Notes: generated from the sequence alone by a model not told the origin. DNA of 64,000 nucleotides from Atherix ibis (GCA_958298945.1 OY282605.1:3061811-3125810), one strand, 5' to 3'; shown: positions 11,744-25,900, counted from the first letter of the stretch. Numbers and translations are program-made.

Positions 11744-14732
11744 TTAAACACTTCTATTTGTCTCACCTTTTCGGGTAGTTTTAGTAGTGTTTTTTTTAGT
11801 GTTCTTTTGATAATTACGGCTTTTGACTTTGTTCGTGTGTTGTTTTCGCTTTGAAGAACGGAAAACAACGTCGTCATTGGAATCATCACATTCGTCATCA
11901 GCACGACCGTCATCTTCGCTCATGGAGGAAGTGCATGAAGAGCTACGACTAACGCCACCTCGTAGTGAAGAGTTTGTACTAGTGGCTGTACTATACTGGG
12001 ACTTTTTATTTGTTAAATTTGTACTCGCGACAGAATTCAAACTACTACAGGAAGACTCATCCGTTGTAAAATCGCCACTGTTTTTATGCGATCGTTTAGT
12101 CCGACGTTGTGTTAGGTCATGGTTATATTCGCGGCCACGTTTCGTCGGTGTTATCATTGTTCGCAGACCGGACTTGGCACGTGGCCGAGTCACTCTTACC
12201 ACCGGCTTCTCAATTGATTGTGGCTTTTGTTCTTGTTGTGAATTATTCCATTGAGCGGATTGCCGCTTCTTTAATATCTCCATCATTTGTTTTGTGTAAC
12301 CTTTAATAGGAATTTCATGTTCGTCATCTGGTGGACACATATCTAATCGATCTTTAAATTTTAACCGATTTTCGATCTCAAGAATGGCATATGTCGGTTT
12401 CCCGATGTATTTAGTAACTGGTGTATCGGCTGCTTGTTCACGTTCAAATTCCTTCTCAGCCCTCTCCCGGGCTATTTGGTCAGGATCCTGACTTAAAATT
12501 TCTGGCCATGAGAGTTTTTTTCGTTTTTTATTTAAAGTCTTTTCAGATTTTGACCTTAGGTTCTTTGGCGACACTCGATTTGAATTACTTTCACGGAATG
12601 GTAAGAGAACTCCTAAATTTTTCATAATACTTTTAAGGTTTTTGGATTCGCATAAATTATTATTTTCTATTTCAGCTTTGTTATCTATTGGTTTCTTCTT
12701 TAGATCGGCAAGATTAAGAACCATTTCACTTTCCTTATATCCAAGCCGTTCAAATTCTCGCTGAAATATTCGCTTACATTTTTTATAATCTGGACGTTCA
12801 TCATATGCTAACTTTCCGACATATTCCATAAATACACCTAAATATTTAGGAACCGATTTTCCATAAATAACTTTTAACATTTCCGTTACATCTGCCATTA
12901 AATACTCTTTCATTCCATGAACTTTTTCCGGTAACTGTTGGGCTGCATTATCTTTCCATGGCAAATAACCCTGCGACCAATAAATTAAATTATATCCTAA
13001 ACATTCTAAATCACTACGTCTCGAATGGGCTCCCATGTGTGCATCACGCGATGTGAACTCCAATGTTCCATCGTGCGCCCTACGCTGATCCATGCAGAAT
13101 GGGCGATGCACATTTTTTGCATCGACAAATTTCGATGCTAAACCAAAATCGATCAAGAAAATTCGATTTTCTGTCACAAGTTTATTTTGATTAGTCTCCC
13201 GGCGACCATTGGACATACGCGATCGATTTATATAGTCGTCAAGTGTAAACTCGTCGTCACCATTCTTAGAAGTTTCATCAGTAAAAAATTCTGAATAATT
13301 AATTTTCTTTGTCGGTCGTAAATAATGCGATTTCACCATCTCTTGATACGTCGAACTTCGCTTTTCAAGGCGACACGAACGAACCTACGATTTTAAAGAA
13401 AAATAATTACACACAATTTCGATAAACGGTTTTATTTTTTCGTTTTCAAAGTAGTTTATTAGGAATTAGCACACTCAGCATTTAAATAAAATAAAAAATT
13501 GGGAACATTTAAAGTTTTCAGATGAAAAATAATTCAAAATTTAATTTAATTTAGTTTTGTATATTATTTTGATTGATTTAACCAAAAAAATTTCTACTAC
13601 AAGATTAATTATATTAATAACGAATAAATCAAAATGAAGTCTTGTGTAATAAATATTTCTACACTAAAATTCAAATAAATTATACGATTAAGTGGAATTT
13701 AAGGTGAATTTAAATTCCTGATTTCATAAAAATGATTGATGTTTGATTAAATAGAATTTCTTACCGGATTTGAGCCACTATATTGAACATACGGTTTTCT
13801 CCGGGGTGCAACTGGAGTTTTAATTTCAATTTCACTTTCTTCATCGTCTTCATCACAATAATCATCATCTTCATCGTCCGATTGAGCGGACAAATCACAA
13901 TCACTTAAATTATTTTCCTGCTTCTTTTCTTTTCGATATGTGCATTTACCAATCATTAAATTTTCAGCCTTAATATCCGAGTGACAGTATCCTTTATCAT
14001 GAAGATGTTGTAGGACTTCCAATATTTGAACAGCCAACACAAGTATGGATTTTTGATCTACCTTACGATTCTTTATAATTGAATGCAAATCACAGTCATA
14101 TCGCGGCAATATCAAAAACCTATATCGACTTTTGTTAAAGTATCTCGAACCGCAACCAATGAATTCAGGCATCCCAGGCGGTAACGGATTCTCTTCTTCA
14201 TGGTTTGAAATTTATATTACATATTCGGCTGACAAAACTATTTAAATTTTTATTAAATTTACCTGTACTCCTAGCTGTATTTATTAGACAGTGAATTTCA
14301 ACAAACAACGGTCCATTTGAATGTGGTTCAATTTTTGCAACATATTTAGCATTTTCACTATTCACTGGAGTTGAGATATCGTCCGACGCTAAAAAGATTT
14401 CGCCAAAGCTTCCCTTACCTAAGAAAACATTAGAAAATATTTTAACATAAGTAATAAATTTTCTACTTAAAATATTTTAACATAAGTAATAAAAAAAACG
14501 TAAGTTTCCATTACTTACCCACTGGTTTTCCTATCCTCCATTTGTTTTTCAATAAATCTGTTATAATTGCGCCATTAACTATTTCTTTAGATAATTGGAA
14601 TTCTGGCTTCGGGGAATCGTCGCAATCTGACGCTGGGTCACCACCATTCGAATTGTCATTGATGTATCGGGTTCGCTTATGTGGGCCGCCGTTTTGATGC
14701 AATATATTGTCGTATGCAGCGCGTTTTCCCAT
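11744..14732 (-). CDS. VRK-family protein kinase with a long insert in the kinase domain
   Basis: Four minus-strand coding exons, 14732-14519, 14418-14263, 14195-13765 and 13384-11744, keep frame and give 813 residues. Kinase landmarks are present: glycine loop GKGSFGEIF (residues 72-80), ATP-binding lysine VAKIEPH (K100), the VRK-specific NGPLFVE, catalytic loop HSDIKAEN (D197, N202), and metal-binding DFG (D346) in LIDFGLAS. Then come DGTLEFTSRDAHMGAHSRRSDLE and LPWKD, all characteristic of vaccinia-related kinases. About 140 residues separate N202 from D346, where some 13-14 are usual. The insert carries a very acidic stretch and basic patches. The C-terminal tail is long, basic and Ser/Thr-rich, as in chromatin-associated VRKs. 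It resembles the second fly VRK-type gene (CG8878) more than ballchen/NHK-1, judged from memory. The substrate is unknown. All catalytic residues are intact, so an active kinase is plausible. Confidence 0.88.
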
Positions 14733-16929
14733 ATTTTTTATTGTTCACACATTTGTAGTAGGTTATATATTGCATTCAATGCACTTTGGATTATCCTAAG
14801 ATAGTTCAAAATAAACCAAAACTATAAAAAAGTTTACCAAACAAATCCAGTCATATATACATTTATTAGGAAGTGAAAAATGTTCATTGATAATTTGAAT
14901 ACTATTTATTTTAATATATAAACATAGAAAAACAGCATAATGATGTAGTATAATTTATTTCACAATACAATTATGCACAAATGAAAGAGAATTAACTTCT
15001 TTTCAGTAAAATAAAATTTCACGTACAAATTGTTTCCTTGTCTGCAATCTTAAAAACCATCACCACAAAAACATCAAAATTACGCTGAACATACACTATT
15101 TGAATACAATCAGTCTTATTTATACAATTTATTGAAGTCTGAACTCTCGTTTGATTCAAATGAAATTAGTTTTTTAAATAATTATATGTATTATTTTTGG
15201 AAATTTTTATTCAGTATCACTTAATTTGCCCAATTGATAGATGATGGGAAAGCCAGCCATTTTGAAACTTAACATTCGACTATACTTTTCTCACTCTAAT
15301 GACGGTTTCTATTAGCCTCTAGTACATTTTCGTGTAGTTTCACATCAAAAATCGTGCCGACTTTGTTGCCAAATTTTAAATCCCATATGATTTTGACGTT
15401 TATCAAATTAATTCAAAAAAATACGTTAATTTTTTGCTTTTATACCAATCAACCTATAGTAATGTCATTAACATATCCTTATTCAAACTAAAATGTATTT
15501 TTATAATTTCATTATATTTTGAATTATTAATTAAACTATAATACGTTTATATTTAACACAATAGTTTCTTTTTAAATAATTCCAAATCAAATCACTTTGC
15601 AATATCGAAATTTTAAAGCTATGAATTATATTTAAATACGAATTAAATAAATATATTACTGAACTTACATTTCGATTTTCAAAATGTGATAAACTGAAAA
15701 GTTGTTCGGATTTTGTGGTTATCAACAGAAAACCGTACTAGATGCGTTTTTAACACGACATATTCTCAAGTTTTTGACAAATTCATTAAACCTTATAAAG
15801 TATTTTGTTCGAATTTTAATATAATATTATTTCTTATAGTTTAAATAATATGAACGCAATAAGAATTTTTTAAACTGGTTTAAAGAATATAAATATTCAA
15901 TTATTTTAATTTTATCATAAGACTATTTATTGTATGAATATTTTATTGTAGAATGAAAATAAATTGTATATAAATATATAAATACGTAATTTCAACAATA
16001 AACAAATAATTTTGAATTATTTTTGAAATTTAAACCTAAATAATTAAAAAAAAACATACTGTTAACTTATGATAAAAACAATTTGTTTTTAGAAATAATC
16101 CACCCTTCAAAACATTTTCTAATAACAATTTATTAATCAACCTACTTTGGAAGAGGTTTATATTCTTCAATTTAATTAAAAATCTGTAATTTCAAATTAT
16201 TTGTATTTCTTGAAATTGTGAACATATCAATGATTAATGGAACAGGGCCTTTATTGAGCGAAAGTGCAAAGCCGCATACACATACACATATTTTCCTCTT
16301 CATTCGTATACGCATATGGTTCCAAGCTGCAGTTGTATTGTACTTGGAGATTGGTTTATTTGCATTCGAATTGCGAGACTGTAGGCTTCCAAGTAACTGA
16401 CTGACTAGTTTGGTGAGTGAGTGAACAGTGGTCCGTCATGTTACAAGATCTCACCGCGAGTGAGTGAAACTTTGTTTTGGGATTCATTACTTTTTGTATA
16501 AAAATTGAATGAATTTTATGACAATGAGACGTATGGTATAGTGCTAGTTATTCATTGTACAAAATCTATAAGTGTAGATTACGGAATGATCTCAAGAGTA
16601 AAGGAACATTTTTAATAGAATTACTGAATTACTAATGAGGAGCGTTATTTGCTTGAAGTGTTCTAACGACGAAGGAGGACGGTCGTGATGGTGACGGTAT
16701 GGTGACGGTGACAACAGTGATGGTAACGATTGTGTTTATTTTGCCTGTTATTTGGTATCTTTGGCGATTCGTAAAGTGATTAAATTGTTTTGACTTCGGT
16801 AAAAAAAAAAATGAATAATTTAAGGAATGTAATCGATTTAATATATCCGAATACAATAAAGTGATTTGATTGAGATTATTTTAAAAATTATCGTAGCGAT
16901 AATCGGAATAAACAAGTGCAACAATAAAA
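14733..16929. promoter_or_regulatory. Divergent intergenic region between the VRK-type kinase and Snx17
   Basis: About 2.2 kb. The right part (about 16220-16930) is less AT-rich and probably contains the promoter and 5' leader of Snx17, including a GTGAGTGAGTGA stretch near 16415 and an imperfect GGTGACGGT repeat at 16686-16730. The left part should contain the kinase promoter. No coding region is supported apart from the Snx17 first exon that follows. Confidence 0.35.
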
Positions 16930-19900
16930 ATGCATTTTTCAATACCAGATACGCAGGAGTTCATCAGTTCTTCGAACGGCTCCTCCTATACGGTAGGCAT
17001 TTATTATATTGTAATATTTTCCATTCAATACATTTATCCATTACCTTTTCCTTATATAAAATACATACGCACATATCCTCTAACATGAAAGGTGCATAAT
17101 ATTCCTTGTCAAATTCAACTAGAGTGCAAATAACCATATTTTCTGCTCATACTTGGTTATAGTAGTTTTTTTTTTTTTTAATTATTACTATCCATATTCA
17201 TATCGTTGATTTAAAACCTTTTCATTTTATCCACCCTCGTTATATACGCCCCCATGAAATGATTTGGAAATTGTTTCCTCATATAACATCTGTTCAATGC
17301 TAGTGAGTGTTCCAGTCCAAAAATTATTTTTCCATGGTCGAAACTTTTCAATTTTCTAATATATATGCAAAAATTAATAACCGTCGCAATATTGCCTTTA
17401 ATATGTCTTATTTCTGATACTAGCCATTAGTCCATGTGCATATGGACGCGTACACATAGTCATATATATAAGTTAAAACATGTAAAAAAAACATGTGGAA
17501 TCAAAAAAAAATACGAAAATTTCCTTGCGAATCCAAGTGAAATTGGTACTTTTTCAAATAAGCATTGAAATCGTGTTGAAATTTTTTTCTTATTTATTTT
17601 CTCTATAATTCCAACTACGGATTTCTGATTAACTGAGTGCGTTCACATTTTAATAGATAATGAAATCGAGTCAAGATTGCATGTTGCGACAACAAGCATT
17701 TGTTTCGATTTTACATATTTTAGTGCTCTTGGAATTCAATTCAGTCTGGCGGTTAGTATTTGTGTTGAAGATGATTGCTGCTTGAGTAAAGCTAATCACT
17801 TTTCTGAATGGTTTGGTTTAATTTAAAATGATTATTGTAGATTTTTATAGACTTTCATGATTTCTATTGTACTATGGTCATTCATTCAGATTCATAACGT
17901 TAATGGCTAAATAAAGAAAAGTATGTGACCACTTGGTTATTTAGCCTCCGGTCTATAGTCGAGTGGTAGTAATATAATAAATTCGTAATTTTCGTCTTGC
18001 TCCAAATATGAGTGGTTTCAATTTGATTTGAAAGCAAGCCTATTCTTGCAAATATATGAGAATAATCTCACATTCTAACAAATTGTATTATATATATTAT
18101 TGTGTGTATGTTTCAACTGAAATTTTCAGATGGCATGAGTTGACCCCAAGCTGTTTACAATCATATTCTCCGCACTGATTTAATTTCATTGATAAGATAA
18201 ACACAATTCGGTTTGCAATGTGACCTTTTTAAATATGAATATTTGTCCTATCTATACCAAAGAGTTGCTGGAACAATCTTCTTTAAATTAATATCTCTTT
18301 TTAAATATAATATGTGTTCGAATTTTGATTTATTTCGAACACAATTTAATTGAAATGATTTTGTACAAACGACAATTTAATAAAAATCCCTTCCTTACAA
18401 TAATGTCCTCCTTCTATTTAACGTCAACAAAATATTATTTTTATTGAACAATATTGTATTTTGAAAATTTCTTTAAATTGATATTTGTTAGTTTTTCCAT
18501 AAAGATTTTAGAAGAGCTTAAATCAACTATCGATACAGAAAATTAAAATGTATTTTAAATTTCCAAGTAATTGTAAAAGCTGAGAGTACTTTTTATAAAA
18601 GTTTGGTTATTACATTAATATCTTTTTAAATATTGTAACGACACCACTTTTCTGTTATAATATAGAGTCTCAATCAACTCTCCTTATCCTTCTTCTCCGT
18701 GCACAATATTCGCTCATCTCTTTCCGAAAAACTGTAGGCACAGTCCAACAATCCTAGTGACCACTCCAAACTCTCCGTTTGATTTGTTACCATACATTTT
18801 TCGTTATTATAAATCTGCGTTATATTTTTAATAATTTGTTTGTTTGTTTAATTTATCATTGGAATAATATTAAACTTAACATTTAATATTGGTTTTTAAA
18901 GCAATAATTTTTGACAATAATTTAATTAATTTTTAACATAAATATATTGTTCACCTAATGTGATAGAGAAATATCAATAAATGTTTAAGGTTCAAGGTTT
19001 TATAAGTTGGAAAAATTTCACTTTCTAAACGAAGTCAGTTTATATTTTAGTTGGTAAACAGTGAATTTTACACTTTCATAAATTTTAACTTGTTGGATTG
19101 TTGGTTTATTGGTCAACAATTTGTTTAGATATTGAGTGAAAATTTACTAAAAATATTTTAGATACGACCTCTCATTTAAATCAAATAAATATATTTTTTT
19201 TTACAGATTCGGAAACTGACTTTTTTTTCATATAAAAAATTTGCATATATAAAACTACAAAGAAAAAAAATCTTTTAATATATGTAATAAAATGACAAAA
19301 GAATGAAGACTCATATGTATTAGTATGAACTAATCCTGAAACAAATGAATCAGATTCCAAAAATGCTACAATATAATGCAGGCAGGGTTATTAATAGTCG
19401 ATATTTGGTGCATTTTTTTTACATTTCTGTTCAACACTTTTCGTATTCTTACATCATTGCATGCAAGAACTTTATTTTATTGACACATATTCTTAAAAAA
19501 TTCTATTTTTAATAAACTTTTTTTATATCATAATCTTTGAAATGTACGTACACATATATAGAAAAACAACTACATACGAGGTCTGTTCAAAAAGTATCGC
19601 GAATTTTGTGTTTTTTAAAAAATTATTTATTTGTTCATGAATATCTATTTAGTCCCCTTCAAAGTAATCTCCACCAGATATTACACACTTGTGCCAACGT
19701 TTTTTTCAATCCTCGAAGCACTTCAAAAAATCATTTTTTGTGATCTTCTTCAGCTCCTCCTTCGATACCGTCTTTATCTCCTCAATCGTAGCGTAGCGTC
19801 GTCCTTTCATGGGGCTCTCCCAGATCTGGGGAATACGGTGGCTGCGGCATTATAAGTGTGTTGTTTTTGGTCAAAAATTCGCCCACAAGCAACGATGCGT

Positions 19901-22900
19901 GAGCAGGGGCGTTATCATCGTGCAAAAGCCAATTTTTGTTCGCGCATAACTTGCAGATAATATTCCTTATTGGCCGTTCTACCCTGTGGCAAGAACTCAT
20001 GATGCACCACGCTCCTGCAATCGAAGAAAACTGTAAGCAAAACCTTCACATTCGACCGAACTTGGCGCGTTTTTTTCGGTCTTGGTTCGTGCGGCAGCTT
20101 TGATTTGGATGATTGAGTTTTGGTTTCCACGTCATAACCATAAACCTATGATTCGTCACTACTTATGATCCTTTGGAGCAAATTTGGGTCGTCGTGAAAA
20201 GAGGCCAACCGCTCTTGAGTAATGTTAATGCGATGCTGTTTTTGGTCGAAATTAAGCAATTTTGGTATGAATTTCGCAGCCACCCGTCTCACGCCCAAAT
20301 CATTGGTAAAAATCGAATGGCACGAGCCAATCGATATGTTTAAGTTCTCAGCAACTTCTCTAATAGTGATTCGACGATTGGCCCAAACTATTTTCTTCAC
20401 TTCATCAATGTTTTCGTCTGTTCTTGACGTGCTCGGTCGTCCCGCACGCTTTTAGTCTTTCACATCTTCTCGGCCTCTGAGAACATTTTGTATCACCGAA
20501 AAACGTTGCTCGGTCCAGGGTAGCTCCACCATATACCACAGTCAACATTCGGAATGCGTCCGCGCAATTAATTTTGTTTTGCACACAAAATTTGATACAT
20601 TTTTTGGAATAGGTAAAAATCGAAGACGAGCCAAAAAACGTTCAAGCAAAGCAACTATCAAAAATTAACTGAATATTCAAAATGGCCGAACTTGTCGGCA
20701 TAACTGAGAGACATGAGTACCAATATAACGCCTCAAAAAATATAAAATCGAATCTACGTAACCCGCGGAAATTCAAAATTCGCGATACTTTTTGAACAGA
20801 CCTCGTATATTGAAAGTTTCTATATGAGGTGTAATATGATGAGCAGTAAAATCTGAAAATACAAATATGCATAAAAGAATCTGCTTACTATTATGCCCTC
20901 GACCTGATTTCAATTTATTTATATTTAATAAAATATGCTTAAGAAGTATTATAATTTAATTGCAGTGCGTATTAGTTGATTCATTTGAATAAAATTGTCT
21001 TACACTGGAGCTATATTTACTATTGTGTTTTATATACACTGCTAGCCAAAACTCGGAAATTATAAAACGAACAAGCGAACAAAACTTTTTTTTTAAATTT
21101 TAAATATATAAGATTTTTAATATGAAGTGAAAATATTTTTTGTACATTAATCATAATCAAATTAAAAATATAATATTGGATTGTTCGGAAAGTAATTTCG
21201 TTTTTTCTAATAAAAATGAAAGACGATTTGTTATAGTGAATTAATATTTATTTCTGGCTTTTTTTCTTTAAGTAATTCATTCAATTTGTCCAACTAATGA
21301 CAGTACTCTTCAGAATTGATCGTTGTGTTGCTCGGTAGAAGTTCAAAATAAACGATTCCTTTGAAATCCTACCAAACAGATAGCATAACCTTTTTTTTGA
21401 TGAATATTGGTTTTCGAACTGCTTTGAGCCGGTTCATCTTTTCTACTCCAGGATCTTTCGCACTTAACATTGTTGTAGACAACCCATTTCTCATCCCCAG
21501 TGATGATACACTTTAAAATTGTATTGTATCATTTTCTTGGCGTTTGAGATTCAAATCACAAACGTCAATACGACGGCACAAATTTTTTTCCGTAAAAATA
21601 TGAGGAACCCATATGTCAAGCTTTGAGATTAAACCTAGCCGTTTCAAATAATCATGAACAGTTGAATTCGATAAATTTAATCTCTCAGCGATCTCACGAG
21701 TTGTTATTCGCCGGTTTGCATCCATTATTGCCTTTATTGTGTTTTCATCAGCTTCAACTGGCCTTCCAGAACGTTGTGCATCTTTTCGCGATCAAAATTG
21801 CTGGATTGAAATTTTGCAAACTAGTTTTGGCACTGGCGCTCTCTTAACACATCTTCTCCATACACATCTGATAATTTTTTTCTTGCTTGAACCGCATTTT
21901 TATCTTTTCTATTGTAAAAAAAGTAAAATATGCGAAAATTCTGTTTTTCACTTTCCATATTTAAAAGGGTATCAACCAAAAAATACGGTGCAGAATCAAT
22001 CGAATTTTTCACAAGCAAGCCTTGCTATGTCAGCTGTCAAAATACATATGATTATGTGGCTTAAGTGTGAAGTTGGTTGTGAAAAAATACAATTAAGTCG
22101 TCTATTGGGAAAAAACGAAATTACTTTCCGAACAACCCAATATTAAAAAAATGCTTAAATTACTTTTTCGTCGATAAACCATCATTTGCGTTTGATGAAA
22201 TTCAGTCTATTAGTTTTGTTTTTAATCGTATTCTTTAAAATATTGTTCCAGCTGTGTAAAAGTACTCTCCACAAAACTTCCTTTGTTTACCCCACAGAAC
22301 TTTTATAGAGTTGAGACCTGGCGATCTTGGTGGTCATGTCATATTTTTCAAACTAGGTTTAGGATTGTCATCTTGCTGCATATCCTTTACCAATTAACCA
22401 AAGTCCTAGTGGAAGATCACCGGTCTCTAAAATATATATATACTGCTTCTTGATTAACTATTCAAATTGTTATTTATTCTAATTGACATCCAAAAGAAAT
22501 GATATAAGTTTACGATTTATTAAGATTTTAACCAAAATTGTCAAAATAATATTTTGTCATCAAGGTGGTGATCGCATACTTTTGGCCTGCAATGTATATT
22601 TGTTGTTAAAAACCTAACACACCGCTTCTATGTTGGAAAAAAATTTACAAAAAATATTAAATTGCTGATCAAATAAATTATTAAAGCTTAATCAAGATGC
22701 AACATAACATATATTAATATTTTTTATTCGCTATTTGAATTTGACTATTTGCTTGAAACATTATCATTTAATCGTAGTTATCTTTTTAAACTATTAATTT
22801 CTAAGAGGTTCATTGATAAAAGTATTAAAGTTCCTTCTATAATATTATCAGACAGCTCTTATTATAGTAGTTAAATATTGTGACATTTGAAGTTAATGCA

Positions 22901-25900
22901 AAAATAAAAAAATTTAATCAAACTGTGTGTACGATTACTTACACATAGTATAATTAATATAATCTTATTTGTTATCATGGATTTTTTGGTTTTTGTTGTT
23001 GAAAAATATACATAAATTGCTAGTTATAAAATTTGAAAAATGGTTTGCCTGTACTGTTGTGCAAGTATTCAAATAATTTTCTTGTTTGTTATTTATTTTA
23101 ATGTATGCCGTATCAATTTATAGGGCATAGATTAGCAAATATAAATTGCAACAAAGTAAATAATAAGTTTGTAAAAAGAATAATTTTTTTTCATATCAAA
23201 GTATTATTATAGAGTATAACTGGGATAGTCTAACTTTAAAATAGCTTCAGATATCGGAAACCTTTACATTTCGGAAATCTAATCTAACAGCATAGACAAG
23301 AAGACACCAGATATCAAAAATCGTAACGCTAATATTTTCGAAATTCTTTAGCTCGCTCAATAAATTCTGAAACACCAATTTTATTTTCTGACAAAGCTTT
23401 TTTTAATACAAAAAATTCAGTAGCTGCGTCTTTTAAACAACGTCCAAGACTCATTACCTCAATGTTCAAGTTATTAGACAGCCTACCAATATTCCTTAAT
23501 AAGTGTGCCCAAAAAAATTTGTCTTTTTTTATCACTGAAGTGGTTGTACACCGCATATCTATCGGTAACTACTAGGTTCTTGTAATCAGAGAATGTACTA
23601 TTCTTTAAAAACTTCATTCCTCTTGTGTCCACTAACTTAACAAAACTTGCCTTATTGTTAGCAAACATCCAACACCAACCAAGTTTATCCTTATTGTAAT
23701 AGCTGGTTTTGTCAAAAACCGTAACGCTAAGAGATTGTGTGCGTCATTGGCTGAATTCACGTCTCCGTCTAATAATTTTTTTCCCTCAATATAAAGCATT
23801 CACGGCGAGAAACGATAGATCAGTCATTTCTTCACAAACTTATCAAAGTTTGCTTAACCATTCGTTAATGCCTCGACAATTGAAGCATATATTGGCAACT
23901 AGAAGTCGATACCAAGCGCATACACGTATCAAAGCAAGAAACGTGATTTTAGCCAATGTCAAAACACAATTTAAAAAATTGTCATATATGTATGTGTACG
24001 TACGAGGTCGGTTCAAAAAGTATCGCGAATTTTGAATTTCCGCGGGTTACGTAAATTCGATTTTTAATTTTTTTGAGGCGTTATATTGGTACTCATGTCT
24101 CTCAGTTATCCAGACAAGTTCGGCCATTTTGAATATTCAGTTAATTTTTGACAGTTGCTTTGCTTGCACGTGTTTTGGCTCGTCTTCGATTTTTGCCCAT
24201 TCCAAAAAATGGATCAAAGAATCTGTATCAAATTTTGTGTGAAAAACAAAATTAATTGCGCGGACGCAATCCGAATGTTGACTGTGGCATATGGTGGAGC
24301 TACCTTAGACCGAGCAACGTTTTTCGGTGGTACAAAATATTTTCAGAGGGCCGAGAAGATGTGAAAGACGAAAAGCGTGCCGGACGCCCGAGCACGTCAA
24401 CAACAGACGAAAACATTGATGAAGTGAAGAAAATAGTATTGGCCAATCGTCGAATCACCGTTAGAGAAGTTGCTGAGGACTGAAACATATCGATTGGCTC
24501 GTGCCATTCGATTTTTACTAATGATTTGGCGTAAGACGGGTCACTGCGAAATTCGTACCAAAATTGCTCAATTTCGACCAAAAATTTTGTTAGACTCTTT
24601 TCGCGACAATCCAAATTTGCTCCAAAGGGTCATAACAGGTGACGAATCATGGGTTTATGGTTATGACGTGGAAACCAAAGCGGAAGCTCGGCCAAGACCG
24701 AAAAAAGCGCGTCAAGTTCCGTAGAATGTGAAGGTTTTGTTTACAGTTTTCTTCGATTGAAGGGGCGTGGTGCATCATGAGTTCTTGCCACATGGTAGAA
24801 CGGTCAATAAAAATATTACCTGCAAGTTATGGGCAAGTTGCGCGAAGCAATATGCCAGAAACGCCCGGATTTGTGGAAGAACAAAAATAGGCTTTTGCAC
24901 CATGATACGATAACGCCCCTGCTCACGCATCGTTGTTTGTACGCGAATTTTTGGCCAAAAACAACATACTAATAATACCGCAGCCATCATAATCCCCAGA
25001 TCAGGCCCCAAACTGAAGAGCCCCATGAAAGGACGACGCTACGCTACGATTGAGGAGATAAAAACGGTATCGAAGGAGGAGCTGAACAAGATCACAAAAA
25101 ATAATTTTTTGATGTGCTTCGAGGATTGGAAAAAACGTTGGCACAAGTGTATAATATCTGGTGGAGATTACTTTGAAGGGGACAAAATAGATATTCATAA
25201 ATAAATAAATCATTTTTGAAAAAACACAAAATTCGTGATACTTTTTGAACAGACCTCGTATAACCGGGCTCTCGTTGAAAATTTTTGTCGTCTACTTATT
25301 TTCTAACGAGTTAATTAACATTTCCGAACTGTTTTTGTGACAAACCATCTCCAATAGACCTAAGATATCTTTGTTAGGAATTGATTTTCGAATTATGATA
25401 TCTTTGATTTAGTAGAGTATGTTATTCTAATATCAGCTGAAATATACTCTGTAAACCTAATATTTTTGTTGATTTATATTCCAATGGAAATTCAAATAAT
25501 TTGGATGAATAAGGAAAAACGACCAGTTATATTCTTAGTAACGATTCGATTATTGAAATAAATTTGAGGTCAACAACGATTATTAAAAGATTTTCAAATG
25601 ATAAAAAAATAGTTCATAAAATTATTATTTTTTTCTATAATTAGTAAAATTGAAACTATTATTCATAATGAAGTGAGTTAATTTTTAATAGATCAATTTT
25701 TTTACTAATTTTTAATCTAATTATAAAGTAAATATAGTTTTCTGCAATTTATAGATTTTACGAATATTTTACTGAACATAAAACGCTACCAGCACCTTTT
25801 ACTATCTTGTCAAAATACTTCACCATTTTCTATTTTGCACCTTAAACTTACAAACATATTCTTGATTATAAGAATAGAAGGAATATGTTAATAATTGTAT

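Noticed and set aside
18650..18790. Pyrimidine-rich segment considered as a solo LTR
   Set aside because: No matching second copy, no clear TG..CA ends with target duplication.
23709..24035. 108-codon plus-strand frame considered as a gene
   Set aside because: It starts inside the direct repeat, runs into the mariner terminus, and matches no family. Kept only as an unexplained GC-richer segment.
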